A DNA stretch of 64,000 nucleotides, taken from positions 6,267,501 to 6,331,500 of the forward strand of contig NZ_JAPEMB010000001.1 in NCBI RefSeq assembly GCF_026343125.1, given 5' to 3'. Within the stretch, counting starts at the first letter, position 1. Each line of letters opens with the position of its first letter. Shown piece after piece: positions 45,603-54,458 of the stretch. Both the position numbers and the translations under genes were made by a program. This DNA is from Streptomyces sp. NBC_00094 (lineage in GTDB: Bacteria > Actinomycetota > Actinomycetes > Streptomycetales > Streptomycetaceae). The notes beneath the pieces are model-generated. The model saw nothing but the letters and a program-made list of their open reading frames with translations. It had not been told where the DNA came from and searched no databases.

Positions 45603-46886
45603 TCACGCCGTCGCGGCGAGGGCCTCCAGCAGGAGCGGGGTCACCAGTTCGACCTGCCACGCGCGGGCGCCGTACCCGCTCAGGGCGGCGGCCACCGTTT
45701 CCGGGGTCGCCGGCGCCGGCGGTTCCCAGCAGACCCGGCGCACCGTGTCCGGGGTGATCAGGTTCTCCTGCGGCAGGTTCAGCTCCTCCGCGAGTGCCGA
45801 GACCGAGGCACGGGCGGCCGAGAGGCGGGCCGCCGCGACCGGGTCCTTGTCCGCCCAGGCGCGCGGCGGGGGCGGGCCCGCGATCTGCTGGCCGGGCTGG
45901 GGCAGCTCGTTCTCCGGGAGGGCCCGGGCCCGGTCCACCGCGGCCTGCCACTGCTCCAGCTGACGGCGGCCCATCCGGTTGCCGAAGCCGGGCAGCGCCG
46001 TCAGCGCGGTCACGGTCACCGGGACCGCGAGCGCCGCCTCCACGATCGCCGTGTCGCTCAGCACCTTGCCGGGGGAGACGTCCCGCCGCTGGGCGATCTT
46101 GTCGCGGGCCGTCCACAGCTCCCGTACGACCGCCATCTGGCGGCGGCGGCGCACCTTGTGCATCCCGGAGGTGCGGCGCCACGGGTCCTTGCGCGGCGGG
46201 GCGGGCGGCGCGGAGGCGATCGCGTCGAACTCCTGGTGCGCCCAGTCCAGCTTCCCCTGCCGGTCGAGCTCCTTCTCCAGCGCGTCGCGCAGGTCGACGA
46301 GGAGTTCGACGTCGAGGGCCGCGTACCGGAGCCAGGGCTCGGGCAGCGGGCGGGTGGACCAGTCCACGGCGGAGTGGCCCTTCTCCAGGGCGTAGCCGAG
46401 TACGGACTCGACCATCGCGCCGAGGCCGACGCGCGGGAAGCCCGCGAGCCGTCCTGCCAGCTCGGTGTCGAAGAGCGAGGTCGGGAGCATGCCTATGTCA
46501 CGCAGGCACGGAAGGTCCTGGGTCGCCGCGTGGAGGATCCACTCGGTCCCGGCGAGCGCCTCGCCGAGCCCCGAGAGGTCGGGGCAGCCCACGGGGTCGA
46601 TGAGCGCGGTGCCCGCGCCCTCGCGCCGGAGCTGGACGAGGTAGGCGCGCTGCCCGTAGCGGTAGCCGGAGGCGCGCTCGGCGTCGACGGCCACCGGGCC
46701 GCTCCCGGCGGCGAAGGCGGCGATCACCTCGGCGAGGGCTTCCTCCGTCTCGACGACGGGCGGAATCCCCTCGCGGGGCTCCAGCAACGGGATCGGAAGC
46801 CCATTCGCAGGGACATCGTCGTCCGGGGGGCCGCCCCCGGTGGTGCGCAGTGCTGTGTCTGCTGCGGTCTCTTGGGCGTCGGTCAC
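45603..46886 (-). CDS. rnd: Ribonuclease D
   Basis: A 427-aa 3'-5' exoribonuclease that trims tRNA and other stable RNA 3' ends. The DEDD active-site blocks are present: VAVDAERASGYRYGQRAYLVQL (D..E), LHAATQDLPCLRDIGM, and YAALDVELLVDLRDALE. An HRDC-type region is seen from about residue 230. GTG 46886 is used; its ribosome site is weak. It is followed on the same strand, after a gap, by unrelated genes; its neighbour whiI is transcribed in the same direction upstream of it. Confidence 0.93.
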   Translation of the reverse strand: MTDAQETAADTALRTTGGGPPDDDVPANGLPIPLLEPREGIPPVVETEEALAEVIAAFAAGSGPVAVDAERASGYRYGQRAYLVQLRREGAGTALIDPVGCPDLSGLGEALAGTEWILHAATQDLPCLRDIGMLPTSLFDTELAGRLAGFPRVGLGAMVESVLGYALEKGHSAVDWSTRPLPEPWLRYAALDVELLVDLRDALEKELDRQGKLDWAHQEFDAIASAPPAPPRKDPWRRTSGMHKVRRRRQMAVVRELWTARDKIAQRRDVSPGKVLSDTAIVEAALAVPVTVTALTALPGFGNRMGRRQLEQWQAAVDRARALPENELPQPGQQIAGPPPPRAWADKDPVAAARLSAARASVSALAEELNLPQENLITPDTVRRVCWEPPAPATPETVAAALSGYGARAWQVELVTPLLLEALAATA

Positions 46887-46967
46887 CTGTCAAGGGTATC
46901 GGTGAACGGCAAGCGCCTGTCGACGGAACGTTCCGTCGACAGGCGCGAGCTTTCCGCGGGCCTTCCG

Positions 46968-47633
46968 TCAGTGGATGATTCCGGTCCGCAGAGCCACCGC
47001 GACCATGCCGGCGCGGTCGCCGGTGCCCAGCTTGCGGGCGATGCGGGCGAGGTGGCTCTTCACGGTGAGGGCGGAGAGCCCCATGGAGACGCCGATCGCC
47101 TTGTTCGACTGGCCCTCCGCGACGAGCCGGAGCACCTCGACCTCACGGCCGGAGAGCTCGCGGTAGCCGCCCGGGTGACTCGGGGCACCCGGGGGGCGGC
47201 GGTGGCCGAGACGCGCGGCGGCGGAACCGATGGGTGCGGCTCCGGGTCGGGTCGGGTGGCCGATGTTGGTGCGGGTACCGGTGACGACATAGCCCTTCAC
47301 GCCGCCCGCCAGGGCGTTGCGTACGGCGCCGATGTCATCGGCGGCCGAGAGGGCGAGGCCGTTGGGCCAGCCCGCGGCGCGGGTCTCGGACAGCAGGGTC
47401 AGGCCGCTGCCGTCGGGCAGGTGGACGTCGGCAACGCAGATGTCGCGTGGATTGCCGACGCGGGGACGGGCCTCCGCGATGGACGAAGCCTCGATCACGT
47501 CACGTACTCCGAGGGCCCACAGGTGGCGGGTCACGGTGGAGCGGACGCGCGGGTCGGCCACGACGACCATGGCCGTCGGCTTGTTCGGGCGGTAGGCGAC
47601 CAGGCTTGCGGGCTGCTCGAGGAGAACGGACAC
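46968..47633 (-). CDS. whiI: Orphan atypical response regulator WhiI (sporulation)
   Basis: A 221-aa regulator. The receiver domain is degenerate: the first acidic residue of the usual Asp-Asp pair is Ala (VVVADPRV, A26-D27). The acceptor-position Asp69 remains in VADVHLPDGSG, and the conserved Lys after GYVV is Thr. A ~30-residue Pro/Gly-rich hinge follows, then a LuxR-type HTH (LSGREVEVLRLVAEGQSNKAIGVSMGLSALTVKSHLARI). WhiI is known to act without a cognate kinase and, with BldM, to switch on late sporulation genes. GTG 47633 follows CAGGAGG. The call rests on sequence and synteny (rnd and hemE next to it). Confidence 0.88.
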   Translation of the reverse strand: MSVLLEQPASLVAYRPNKPTAMVVVADPRVRSTVTRHLWALGVRDVIEASSIAEARPRVGNPRDICVADVHLPDGSGLTLLSETRAAGWPNGLALSAADDIGAVRNALAGGVKGYVVTGTRTNIGHPTRPGAAPIGSAAARLGHRRPPGAPSHPGGYRELSGREVEVLRLVAEGQSNKAIGVSMGLSALTVKSHLARIARKLGTGDRAGMVAVALRTGIIH

Positions 47634-47723
47634 CAGGCCTCCTGGGGGGAGAAGGATGCGGGACGGAGCCGGCTCGGGGATGAAGCCGGGGGGCGAACCC
47701 GTGCTGTGAAGGGGTCACTCACT

Positions 47724-47751
47724 CCTTCGGCAGCTGGGCCGCCCGCCTTTA
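47724..47751 (-). promoter_or_regulatory. Candidate sigma-WhiG promoter of whiI
   Basis: On the minus strand, TAAA (47748-47751) is followed after 16 bases by GCCGAAGG (47724-47731), which resembles the WhiG/FliA form TAAA-N15-GCCGATAA with one extra base in the spacer. It lies 90 bases before the whiI start. whiI is a known WhiG target in S. coelicolor. Inverted TCACTC/GAGTGA pieces overlap the -10 region. Confidence 0.5.
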
Positions 47752-47863
47752 GGGAAAGATCACGATTTGGTGAGTAACAATTAGGGCAATTCGGACGCGT
47801 GATCGATCATCCTACGAGCGGGCCCCCTCCCGTCCCGCGGGAGAGGGCCCGTCGGAGGCGCTC

Positions 47864-48565
47864 CTACGCCTGCTGGGGGCCCCGTCGCTGGGGCAGTGAG
47901 ACGACCCCCGCGCCCGTCACCGTCCCCGCAGGACCCGCCGGTGGATCGGCCTGCGCCGGAGGCAGCCCCGCGATCTGACAGAGCAGATCGCACCAGGCCG
48001 CCAGATGCGCGCCGGTGTCCGGGACCCCGCCGAGCCCCTCGCGCGGTGTCCATGAGGCCCGGATCTCGATCTGGGTCGCCGGCCTCCGGTCCGCGAGCCC
48101 GCCGAAGTAGTGCGAGCCCGCCATGGTGACGGTCCCACTCGCCTCCCCGTACGAGAGTCCGCGTGCCTCGAGAGCCCCGGTCAGCCAGGACCAGCACACC
48201 TCGGGAAGCAGCGGGTCCGCCGCCATCTCCGGTTCCAGCTCCGCCCTGACGAGCGTCACCAGCCGGAACGTGCCCTTCCATGCTTCGTGCCCGTCCGGCT
48301 CGTGCAGCAGCACGAGCCGTCCGTCCGCCAGATCGTCCTCGCCGTCCACGACGGCCGCCTCCACCGCGTACGCGTAAGGGGCCAGGCGCTGCGGGGGCCT
48401 GGTCGGGTCGATCTCGATCTCGGACCGCAGTCGCGCCGATCGCAGCCCCTCCACCGCCCGCCGGAAGGCGGGTGGCACCGGATTCGTCTCCGTACTGTCC
48501 GCCGTTTCGTCCGTCCCTCTCTTGCCGTCGGAATGATCGGAAAAATGTCCCTGAGCCGCAGCCAT
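47864..48565 (-). CDS. DUF3000-family protein
   Basis: A 233-aa soluble protein conserved in actinobacteria, recognised by PPAFRRAVEGLRSARLRSEIEIDPTRPP, a central VLLHEPDGHEAWKGTFRLVTLVRAELEPEMA, and GSHYFGGLADRRPATQIEIRASWTP. No known catalytic motif. It is divergent from hemE with 91 bases between starts, and this pairing is widespread in Streptomyces (recollection). Function unknown. Confidence 0.8.
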   Translation of the reverse strand: MAAAQGHFSDHSDGKRGTDETADSTETNPVPPAFRRAVEGLRSARLRSEIEIDPTRPPQRLAPYAYAVEAAVVDGEDDLADGRLVLLHEPDGHEAWKGTFRLVTLVRAELEPEMAADPLLPEVCWSWLTGALEARGLSYGEASGTVTMAGSHYFGGLADRRPATQIEIRASWTPREGLGGVPDTGAHLAAWCDLLCQIAGLPPAQADPPAGPAGTVTGAGVVSLPQRRGPQQA

Positions 48566-48656
48566 GCGGGGAAGAGTAGGCGGAACGGGGCCTTCGCGCG
48601 GGGAGGGACACCCGGCCCGGGCGAGCGGCTTCCCGCCACATGCGAAGATTCTGGTC

Positions 48657-49733
48657 GTGAGTGCCAATGACCGCCCGCAGGGCCAGCAGACGAAGCAGCA
48701 GTCGCGGACGCACGACTCCGCGTTCCTCAAGGCATGCCGGCGCGAGCCCGTGCCGCACACCCCTGTCTGGTTCATGCGGCAGGCGGGGCGCTCCCTCCCC
48801 GAGTACCTGAAGGTCCGCGAGGGCATCCCCATGCTCGAGTCGTGCATGCGACCCGAGCTGGTCACCGAGATCACGCTGCAGCCGGTGCGCCGCCACAAGG
48901 TCGACGCGGCGATCTACTTCAGCGACATCGTCGTGCCGCTCAAGGCCATCGGCCTGGACCTCGACATCAAGCCCGGCGTCGGCCCGGTCGTCGCCGACCC
49001 GATCCGTACCCGCGCCGACCTGGCCCGGCTGCGCGACCTGACCCCCGAGGACGTCCACTACGTCACCGAGGCCATCGGGATGCTCACCGCCGAGCTGGGC
49101 GACACCCCGCTCATCGGCTTCGCCGGCGCGCCTTTCACCCTCGCGAGCTACCTCGTCGAGGGCGGCCCGTCGCGCAGTCACGAGCGCACCAAGGCGATGA
49201 TGTACGGCGACCCGCAGCTCTGGGCCGACCTGCTCGACCGCCTCGCCGAGATCACCTCGGCCTTCCTCAAGGTGCAGATCGAGGCCGGCGCCTCCGCCGT
49301 GCAGCTCTTCGACTCCTGGGTGGGCGCCCTCGCCCCGGCCGACTACCGCCGCTCGGTGATGCCGGCCTCCGTGAAGGTCTTCGACGCGGTCGCCGGTTAC
49401 GGCGTGCCCCGCATCCACTTCGGCGTGGGTACGGGCGAGCTGCTCGGCCTCATGGGCGAGGCGGGCGCGGACGTCGTCGGCGTCGACTGGCGCGTCCCGC
49501 TCGACGAGGCCGCCCGCCGCGTCGGCCCCGGCAAGGCGCTCCAGGGCAACCTGGACCCCGCCGTGCTCTTCGCCTCGCGCGAGGTCGTGGAGGCCAAGAC
49601 GGACGAGGTCCTGGCCGCCGCGAAGGGCCTGGAGGGGCATGTCTTCAACCTGGGTCACGGCGTGATGCCGTCGATGGACCCGGACGCCCTGAGCCGCCTC
49701 GTCGAGTACGTGCACACGCGGACGGCCGTCTGA
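48657..49733 (+). CDS. hemE: Uroporphyrinogen decarboxylase
   Basis: A 358-aa enzyme removing four carboxylates from uroporphyrinogen III to give coproporphyrinogen III. Signature blocks are PVWFMRQAGRSLPEYL (substrate Arg), VDAAIYFSDIVVPLKAIGLDLDI, IGFAGAPFTLASYLVEGG, LFDSWVGALAP, and FNLGHGVMPSMDP near the C-terminus. GTG 48657 starts the conserved N-terminus. CgoX and HemQ, the next coproporphyrin-branch enzymes, lie 3.2 kb downstream, after unrelated genes. Confidence 0.95.
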   Translation: MSANDRPQGQQTKQQSRTHDSAFLKACRREPVPHTPVWFMRQAGRSLPEYLKVREGIPMLESCMRPELVTEITLQPVRRHKVDAAIYFSDIVVPLKAIGLDLDIKPGVGPVVADPIRTRADLARLRDLTPEDVHYVTEAIGMLTAELGDTPLIGFAGAPFTLASYLVEGGPSRSHERTKAMMYGDPQLWADLLDRLAEITSAFLKVQIEAGASAVQLFDSWVGALAPADYRRSVMPASVKVFDAVAGYGVPRIHFGVGTGELLGLMGEAGADVVGVDWRVPLDEAARRVGPGKALQGNLDPAVLFASREVVEAKTDEVLAAAKGLEGHVFNLGHGVMPSMDPDALSRLVEYVHTRTAV

Positions 49734-49762
49734 CCGGCCGTCCGCGCGACGGCGGACGCGCC

Positions 49763-50251
49763 TCAGCCCTCGCAGCCGACCGGCGGGAAGCCGACGCCCA
49801 CCCGGCAGAAGTCCACGCCGAGGCCACCGTCGACGACGCCCGCGTTGGTGGCGACCCGCAGGTAGTCGTTCCCGGCCCCGCCCGTGACGGCGCCGGTCGG
49901 GGCGACGGTCCCGGCCGTGAGGTAGTCGGCCGCGTCACCCCCGGACACCGTGCCGGAGATCGTGCCGGGGGTGCTGAGGTAGTCGGCGCCCGGGCCGCCG
50001 GTCACCAGACCGGCGACCGAGCCGGTGACGACGATGGTGTCGCTGCCGCCGAGGCCGTTGACCTGGTCGCCGCCGGCGACCGAGGCACAGCGGATGAAGT
50101 CGCTGCCGGCGGTGCCGGACACGACCGTCCCGGTGACCGGGAAGCCGTTGACCGTGCAGGTCGTGACCGCGTGGGCGGGGGTCACGGTCAGGGCGAGCGG
50201 GGCTATGACGAGCGAGGCGGCGCAGAGCGCACGCGCGGTGTGTCGGATCAT
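49763..50251 (-). CDS. Secreted Gly-rich repeat (RTX/hemolysin-like) small protein
   Basis: A 162-aa protein with a Sec signal peptide (MIRHTARALCAASLVIAPLALTVTPAHAV). The rest contains repeated GGxGxD-like units (VNGLGGSDTIVVTG, VTGGPGADYLSTPG, VSGGDAADYLTAG, VTGGAGNDYLRVA), about 30 residues apart. These are RTX-type calcium-binding parallel-beta-roll signatures, here in an actinobacterium with Sec export. Three conserved cysteines (one near the start, two at the end) may close the roll. Function unknown. Confidence 0.75.
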   Translation of the reverse strand: MIRHTARALCAASLVIAPLALTVTPAHAVTTCTVNGFPVTGTVVSGTAGSDFIRCASVAGGDQVNGLGGSDTIVVTGSVAGLVTGGPGADYLSTPGTISGTVSGGDAADYLTAGTVAPTGAVTGGAGNDYLRVATNAGVVDGGLGVDFCRVGVGFPPVGCEG

Positions 50252-50317
50252 GCGACCACACACTCACGGTGACGGATGTCGTGCAATCCGTCACGTCGCG
50301 TCACTCTGCCGTTCGGG

Positions 50318-51691
50318 TCATCCCGCCGCCCGAACGGCCGCCGTCGCCTTCCGGGCCGCGATCAGCACCGGGTCCCACACCGGCGAGAACGGCGGCGCGT
50401 ACCCCAGGTCGAGCGCCGTCATCGCCTCCACGGTCATCCCCGCCGTCAGGGCCACCGCCGCGATGTCCACGCGCTTGCCCGCGCCCTCCCGGCCCACGAT
50501 CTGCACCCCGAGCAGCCGTCCCGTACGCCGCTCGGCCAGCATCTTCACCGTCATCGGCGCGGCCCCCGGGTAGTAGCCGGCCCGGCTCGTCGACTCCACC
50601 GTCACCGTTACGTACCGCAGCCCCACCTCCCGGGCGTCCTTCTCCCGCAGACCCGTCCGCGCGATCTCCAGGTCGCACACCTTCGACACCGCCGTGCCCA
50701 CCACGCCCGGGAAGGTGGCGTAGTCACCGCCGACGTTCGCCCCGATGACCTGGCCGTGCTTGTTCGCGTGCGTCCCCAGCGGGACGTACCGCTCCCGGCC
50801 CGAGACCAGGTCCAGGACCTCCACGCAGTCACCGCCGGCCCAGATGTTCCCGTGGCCGCGCACCCGCATCGCGAGATCGGTGAGCAGCCCGCCGTACGTG
50901 CCCAGCGGCAGCCCCGCCGCCCGGGCCAGCGAGGTCTCCGGCACCACGCCCGTGCCCAGGACCACCACGTCCGCCGGATACTCGGCGTCGGCCGTCGCCA
51001 CCGCCCGGACCCGGCCCTCCGCGCCCGTGAGGATCTTCGTCACCTCCGCCGAGACGACCGTCGTGATCCCCAGGCCGTCCATCGCCCGGTGCACCAGCCG
51101 GCCCATGTCCGGGTCGAGCGTCGTCATCGGCTGCTCGCCGCGGGTCAGGACCGTCACCTCGTAGCCCCGGGCGAGCAGCGCCTCGGCCATCTCCACCCCG
51201 ATGTAGCCGGCGCCGATCACGACCGCGCGCCGCCCCGGCGTCCGCTGCAGCGAGTCGAGCAGCGCCTGCCCGTCGTCCAGGGTCTGCACCCCGTGCACCC
51301 CGGGCGCGTCGATGCCGGGCAGCGGCGGCCGCAGCGGCCGGGCGCCCGTCGCGATCACCAACTTGTCGAAGCCCGTCCACGCCTCCGTACCCGCGTCGAG
51401 GTCCCGGGAGAGGACTCGCCCGCCCGGCACGTCGATCGCCGTCACCTCGGTCCGCATCCGCAGATCGATGTCACGGGCCCGGTGCTCCTCCGGGGAACGG
51501 GCGATCAGCTCGCCCCGCGTGGCGACGTCACCGCCGACCCAGTACGGGATGCCGCAAGCCGAGTACGAGGAGAAGTGGCCGCGCTCGAAGGCGACGATCT
51601 CCAACTCCCCGGCGGACCTGAGCCTGCGCGCCTGCGACGCGGCGGACATCCCCGCCGCGTCGCCCCCGATCACGATCAGTCGTTCGCTCAT
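50318..51691 (-). CDS. FAD-dependent pyridine nucleotide-disulfide oxidoreductase (CoA-disulfide reductase / NADH oxidase type)
   Basis: A 457-aa flavoprotein. Two dinucleotide folds are visible: VIGGDAAGMSAASQARR near the N-terminus and VVIGAGYIGVEMAEAL in the middle. The single-Cys motif YSACGIPYWVGG marks the CoADR/NOX subgroup, whose Cys forms a CoA-S-S or sulfenate intermediate. The C-terminal dimerisation domain has GREGAGKRVDIAAVALTAGM. Likely redox housekeeping. It overlaps nothing; neighbours are transcribed in the same direction without obvious coupling. Confidence 0.88.
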   Translation of the reverse strand: MSERLIVIGGDAAGMSAASQARRLRSAGELEIVAFERGHFSSYSACGIPYWVGGDVATRGELIARSPEEHRARDIDLRMRTEVTAIDVPGGRVLSRDLDAGTEAWTGFDKLVIATGARPLRPPLPGIDAPGVHGVQTLDDGQALLDSLQRTPGRRAVVIGAGYIGVEMAEALLARGYEVTVLTRGEQPMTTLDPDMGRLVHRAMDGLGITTVVSAEVTKILTGAEGRVRAVATADAEYPADVVVLGTGVVPETSLARAAGLPLGTYGGLLTDLAMRVRGHGNIWAGGDCVEVLDLVSGRERYVPLGTHANKHGQVIGANVGGDYATFPGVVGTAVSKVCDLEIARTGLREKDAREVGLRYVTVTVESTSRAGYYPGAAPMTVKMLAERRTGRLLGVQIVGREGAGKRVDIAAVALTAGMTVEAMTALDLGYAPPFSPVWDPVLIAARKATAAVRAAG

Positions 51692-51824
51692 CCCCCTATT
51701 TTGAGGGCTCGGTTCGCCTCCGGGGCGCTCCAGCCGGACTCACGGCCCCGACCGTGCTCGCCTCCTTCGTTCCTCAGGAGGCTCCGCGCGCTCGGGGGTG
51801 TTCCCCCGGCCGCGCCCCTTCGGC

Positions 51825-52829
51825 TCACTCGCCGGTTCCGGGGGTGTCGGGGCGCTCGGCGGGAGCGGCCACCCCGGCGGCGTTCGCCTCCGGCAGGGGA
51901 CGGGTCTCCGGGGCGGCCGTGGCCCGGCGCGCCGTGCGGCGCGGGCGGATCACGTGGCGCCATACGAGGAAGGCGATCAGGGCGAGTGCGAGCCACGGGG
52001 CCAGGGCCGTCAGGACGAGGCCGATCCAGGCGAGCGCGCCCACCAGGGCGTTCCAGCCGCCGGACAGGGCGTCACCGAAGCCCGGGCGGCCCTCCTCCTC
52101 GTCCTTCTCGACGTGCGGCTTCTCCTTCTCGGTGAGTTCGAGGGTGATCGTCGCCATCGACGTCCGGTCCTTCAGCGAGGACTGCTGCGCGAGCAACGAC
52201 TCCAGGTCCGCCTGACGGCGGCTCAGCTCGCCCTCCAGGATCACCACGTCGGCCAGCTTCTCCGCCCGCTGCATCAGCGTCCGCACCCGTGCCACGCTCG
52301 CCCGCTGCGTGGCGATCCGGCTCTCCACGTCCACCACCTGCTCGGTGACGTCCTTGGCGTCGGCCTTGCGGGCCAGGAGCTTGCCCGTGCCCGCCAGCTC
52401 GGTGAGGACCGTGTCGTACTGCTCCTGCGGCACCCGCAGCACGACGCGGGAGGTGACGTACGTGTCGTCGAGCCGCTCCGTCGTCTCGTTCTCGACCCGC
52501 CCGCCCGCCCCGGTCGCCACCCCGCGGGCCGTGGCGAGGGCCTTCGCCGCGTCCGCCACCTCCACGGTGAGCGACGCGGTACGGATGACGTGCTGCGGCT
52601 GCGTGGCCTTGCCCGGCGTCGCGGACGTGGCCTCGCTGCCCGAGGAGGAGTCGGCGGCACCCTTCGCGGCCTGGGCGCCCGCGTCGGCGGGCTTCTCCGC
52701 ACTCATGTCCCGCGTGCCGCCCGCGTCCGTCATGCCGCCCGCGCCGCAGCCGGTCAGGACGAGCGAGGCCGTCAGAAGGGCCGCGGCGGCCGCCGTCCGC
52801 GTCCGTGACACCGTTCGTGTTCTGCTCAT
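51825..52829 (-). CDS. DUF4349 lipoprotein
   Basis: A 334-aa envelope protein. It has a lipobox LTGC in TASLVLTGCGAGG, a Ser/Ala linker, and a DUF4349 domain with a predicted coiled coil (VTEQVVDVESRIATQRASVARVRTLMQRAEKLADVVILEGELSRRQADLESL). One C-terminal transmembrane helix (LVLTALAPWLALALIAFLVWRH) follows, then a Pro/Ala/Glu tail inside the cell. So it spans the membrane and carries an N-terminal lipid anchor. The ATG follows GGGGGATCCC. Divergent from cgoX; function unknown. Confidence 0.85.
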   Translation of the reverse strand: MSRTRTVSRTRTAAAAALLTASLVLTGCGAGGMTDAGGTRDMSAEKPADAGAQAAKGAADSSSGSEATSATPGKATQPQHVIRTASLTVEVADAAKALATARGVATGAGGRVENETTERLDDTYVTSRVVLRVPQEQYDTVLTELAGTGKLLARKADAKDVTEQVVDVESRIATQRASVARVRTLMQRAEKLADVVILEGELSRRQADLESLLAQQSSLKDRTSMATITLELTEKEKPHVEKDEEEGRPGFGDALSGGWNALVGALAWIGLVLTALAPWLALALIAFLVWRHVIRPRRTARRATAAPETRPLPEANAAGVAAPAERPDTPGTGE

Positions 52830-52965
52830 GGGATCCCCCAGGTGGTGACGAGTCGTGCCCCTTGGACGGCGGAGGGGGCGGTGCGGGTTGCCGTCCGGCG
52901 GTAGCGATGCGGTCACGTTCCGGCCTCGGAACGGGAGCGCGCGGGCCATTTGAGAGAGTGGTCCC

Positions 52966-54441
52966 ATGAACGCGGACACCACGGGATCCCACGTCGTCGT
53001 CGTCGGAGGCGGAATCGCCGGACTCGCGGCCGCCCTCCGGCTGGTCGGCGCCGGCCACCGGGTGACCCTCCTCGAAGCGGACGACCGGCTCGGCGGCAAG
53101 CTCCTCGCCGGGGAGATCGCGGGAGCGCCCGTGGACCTCGGCGCCGAGTCGCTGCTGGCCCGCCGCCCCGAGGCGGTCGCCCTCGCCCGGGCCGTCGGCC
53201 TCGGCGACCGGCTCCAGGCCCCGGCCACGACCACCGCCGCCGTCTGGTCCCGGGGCGAGCTGATCCCCATGCCCAAGGGCCATGTGATGGGTGTCCCCGG
53301 TGACGGCCAGGCGGTCGACGGGCTCCTCTCCGAGGAGGGCGTGCGCCGGATCGCACGCGACCGCGAGCTGCCCCCCACCGAGATCGGCGACGACATCGCC
53401 ATCGGCGCGTACGTCGCCGACCGCATGGGCCACGAGGTCGTCGACCGGCTCGTCGAACCCCTCCTCGGCGGGGTCTACGCCGGCGACGCCTACCGGATCT
53501 CGATGAAGGCCGCCGTCCCCGCCCTCTTCGAGGCCGCCCGCCGCCACCCCACGCTCACCGCCGCCGTCCACGCCGTGCAGCAGGCCGGGGCGGCCGTCCC
53601 GGCCGACGCCGCGGGCGCCGCCACCGGCCTCGGCGGCTCCGTCTTCCTCGGCGTCGAGGGCGGTGTCGGCACCCTGCCCGCCGCCGTCGCCGCCGCCGTC
53701 CGCGCCGCCGGCGGCGAGATCCTCACCCGTACCCCCGTCACCGCCCTGCGCCGCACCGGACCGGCCGGCTGGGAGGTCGTCGCGGGGGACCGGGTCCTGG
53801 CCGCCGACGCCGTCGTCCTCGCCACCCCCGCCGGGCCCGCCGCCGCGCTCCTCGCCGAGCACGCGCCCGCCGCCTCCGCCGAGCTGGCGGAGATCGCGTA
53901 CGCCTCCATGGCCCTGATCACCCTCGCCTTCCGCCGCGCCGACATGCCCGCCCTGTCCGGCTCCGGCTTCCTCGTGCCGCCCGTCGACGGCCACACGATC
54001 AAGGCCTCCACGTTCTCCAGCCGGAAGTGGCGGTGGGTCGCCGACGGCGCCCCCGACCTCTTCGTGCTCCGCACCTCCGTCGGCCGCCACGGCGAGGAGG
54101 AGCAGGTCCACCGGGAGGACGCCGACCTCGTCGCCGCCTCCCTCAAGGACCTCGCCGCCGCCACCGGGCTCGCCGCCCGCCCCGTCGCCACCACGGTCAC
54201 CCGCTGGACCGGCGGCCTGCCCCAGTACCCCGTAGGCCATCTCGCCCGCGTCGCCCGCCTCCGCGAGGCCGTCTCCGCCCTGCCCGGACTGCGGGTCGCG
54301 GGCGCCGCGTACGACGGCGTCGGCATCCCCGCGTGCGTCGCCTCGGCCCACCGCGCGGCCGACGAGATCACGGGTGAGATCGCGGGCGAGACCATCGCCA
54401 CGTCGAAAAGGACCGACCCCGGTGCAGGGCACTCCTCGTGA
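52966..54441 (+). CDS. cgoX: Coproporphyrinogen III oxidase (HemY/CgoX)
   Basis: A 491-aa FAD enzyme of the protoporphyrinogen/coproporphyrinogen-oxidase (HemY) family. It has an N-terminal Rossmann motif VVVGGGIAGLAAALRLVGAG with HRVTLLEADDRLGGKL, a central substrate domain, and the C-terminal family block GVGIPACVASAHRAADEI. In actinobacteria this enzyme oxidises coproporphyrinogen III to coproporphyrin III (established). The downstream hemQ start lies within 18 bases of its stop, so they are coupled. Divergent from the DUF4349 gene. Confidence 0.93.
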   Translation: MNADTTGSHVVVVGGGIAGLAAALRLVGAGHRVTLLEADDRLGGKLLAGEIAGAPVDLGAESLLARRPEAVALARAVGLGDRLQAPATTTAAVWSRGELIPMPKGHVMGVPGDGQAVDGLLSEEGVRRIARDRELPPTEIGDDIAIGAYVADRMGHEVVDRLVEPLLGGVYAGDAYRISMKAAVPALFEAARRHPTLTAAVHAVQQAGAAVPADAAGAATGLGGSVFLGVEGGVGTLPAAVAAAVRAAGGEILTRTPVTALRRTGPAGWEVVAGDRVLAADAVVLATPAGPAAALLAEHAPAASAELAEIAYASMALITLAFRRADMPALSGSGFLVPPVDGHTIKASTFSSRKWRWVADGAPDLFVLRTSVGRHGEEEQVHREDADLVAASLKDLAAATGLAARPVATTVTRWTGGLPQYPVGHLARVARLREAVSALPGLRVAGAAYDGVGIPACVASAHRAADEITGEIAGETIATSKRTDPGAGHSS

Positions 54442-54458
54442 CGGGCGAGAATAGGCGT

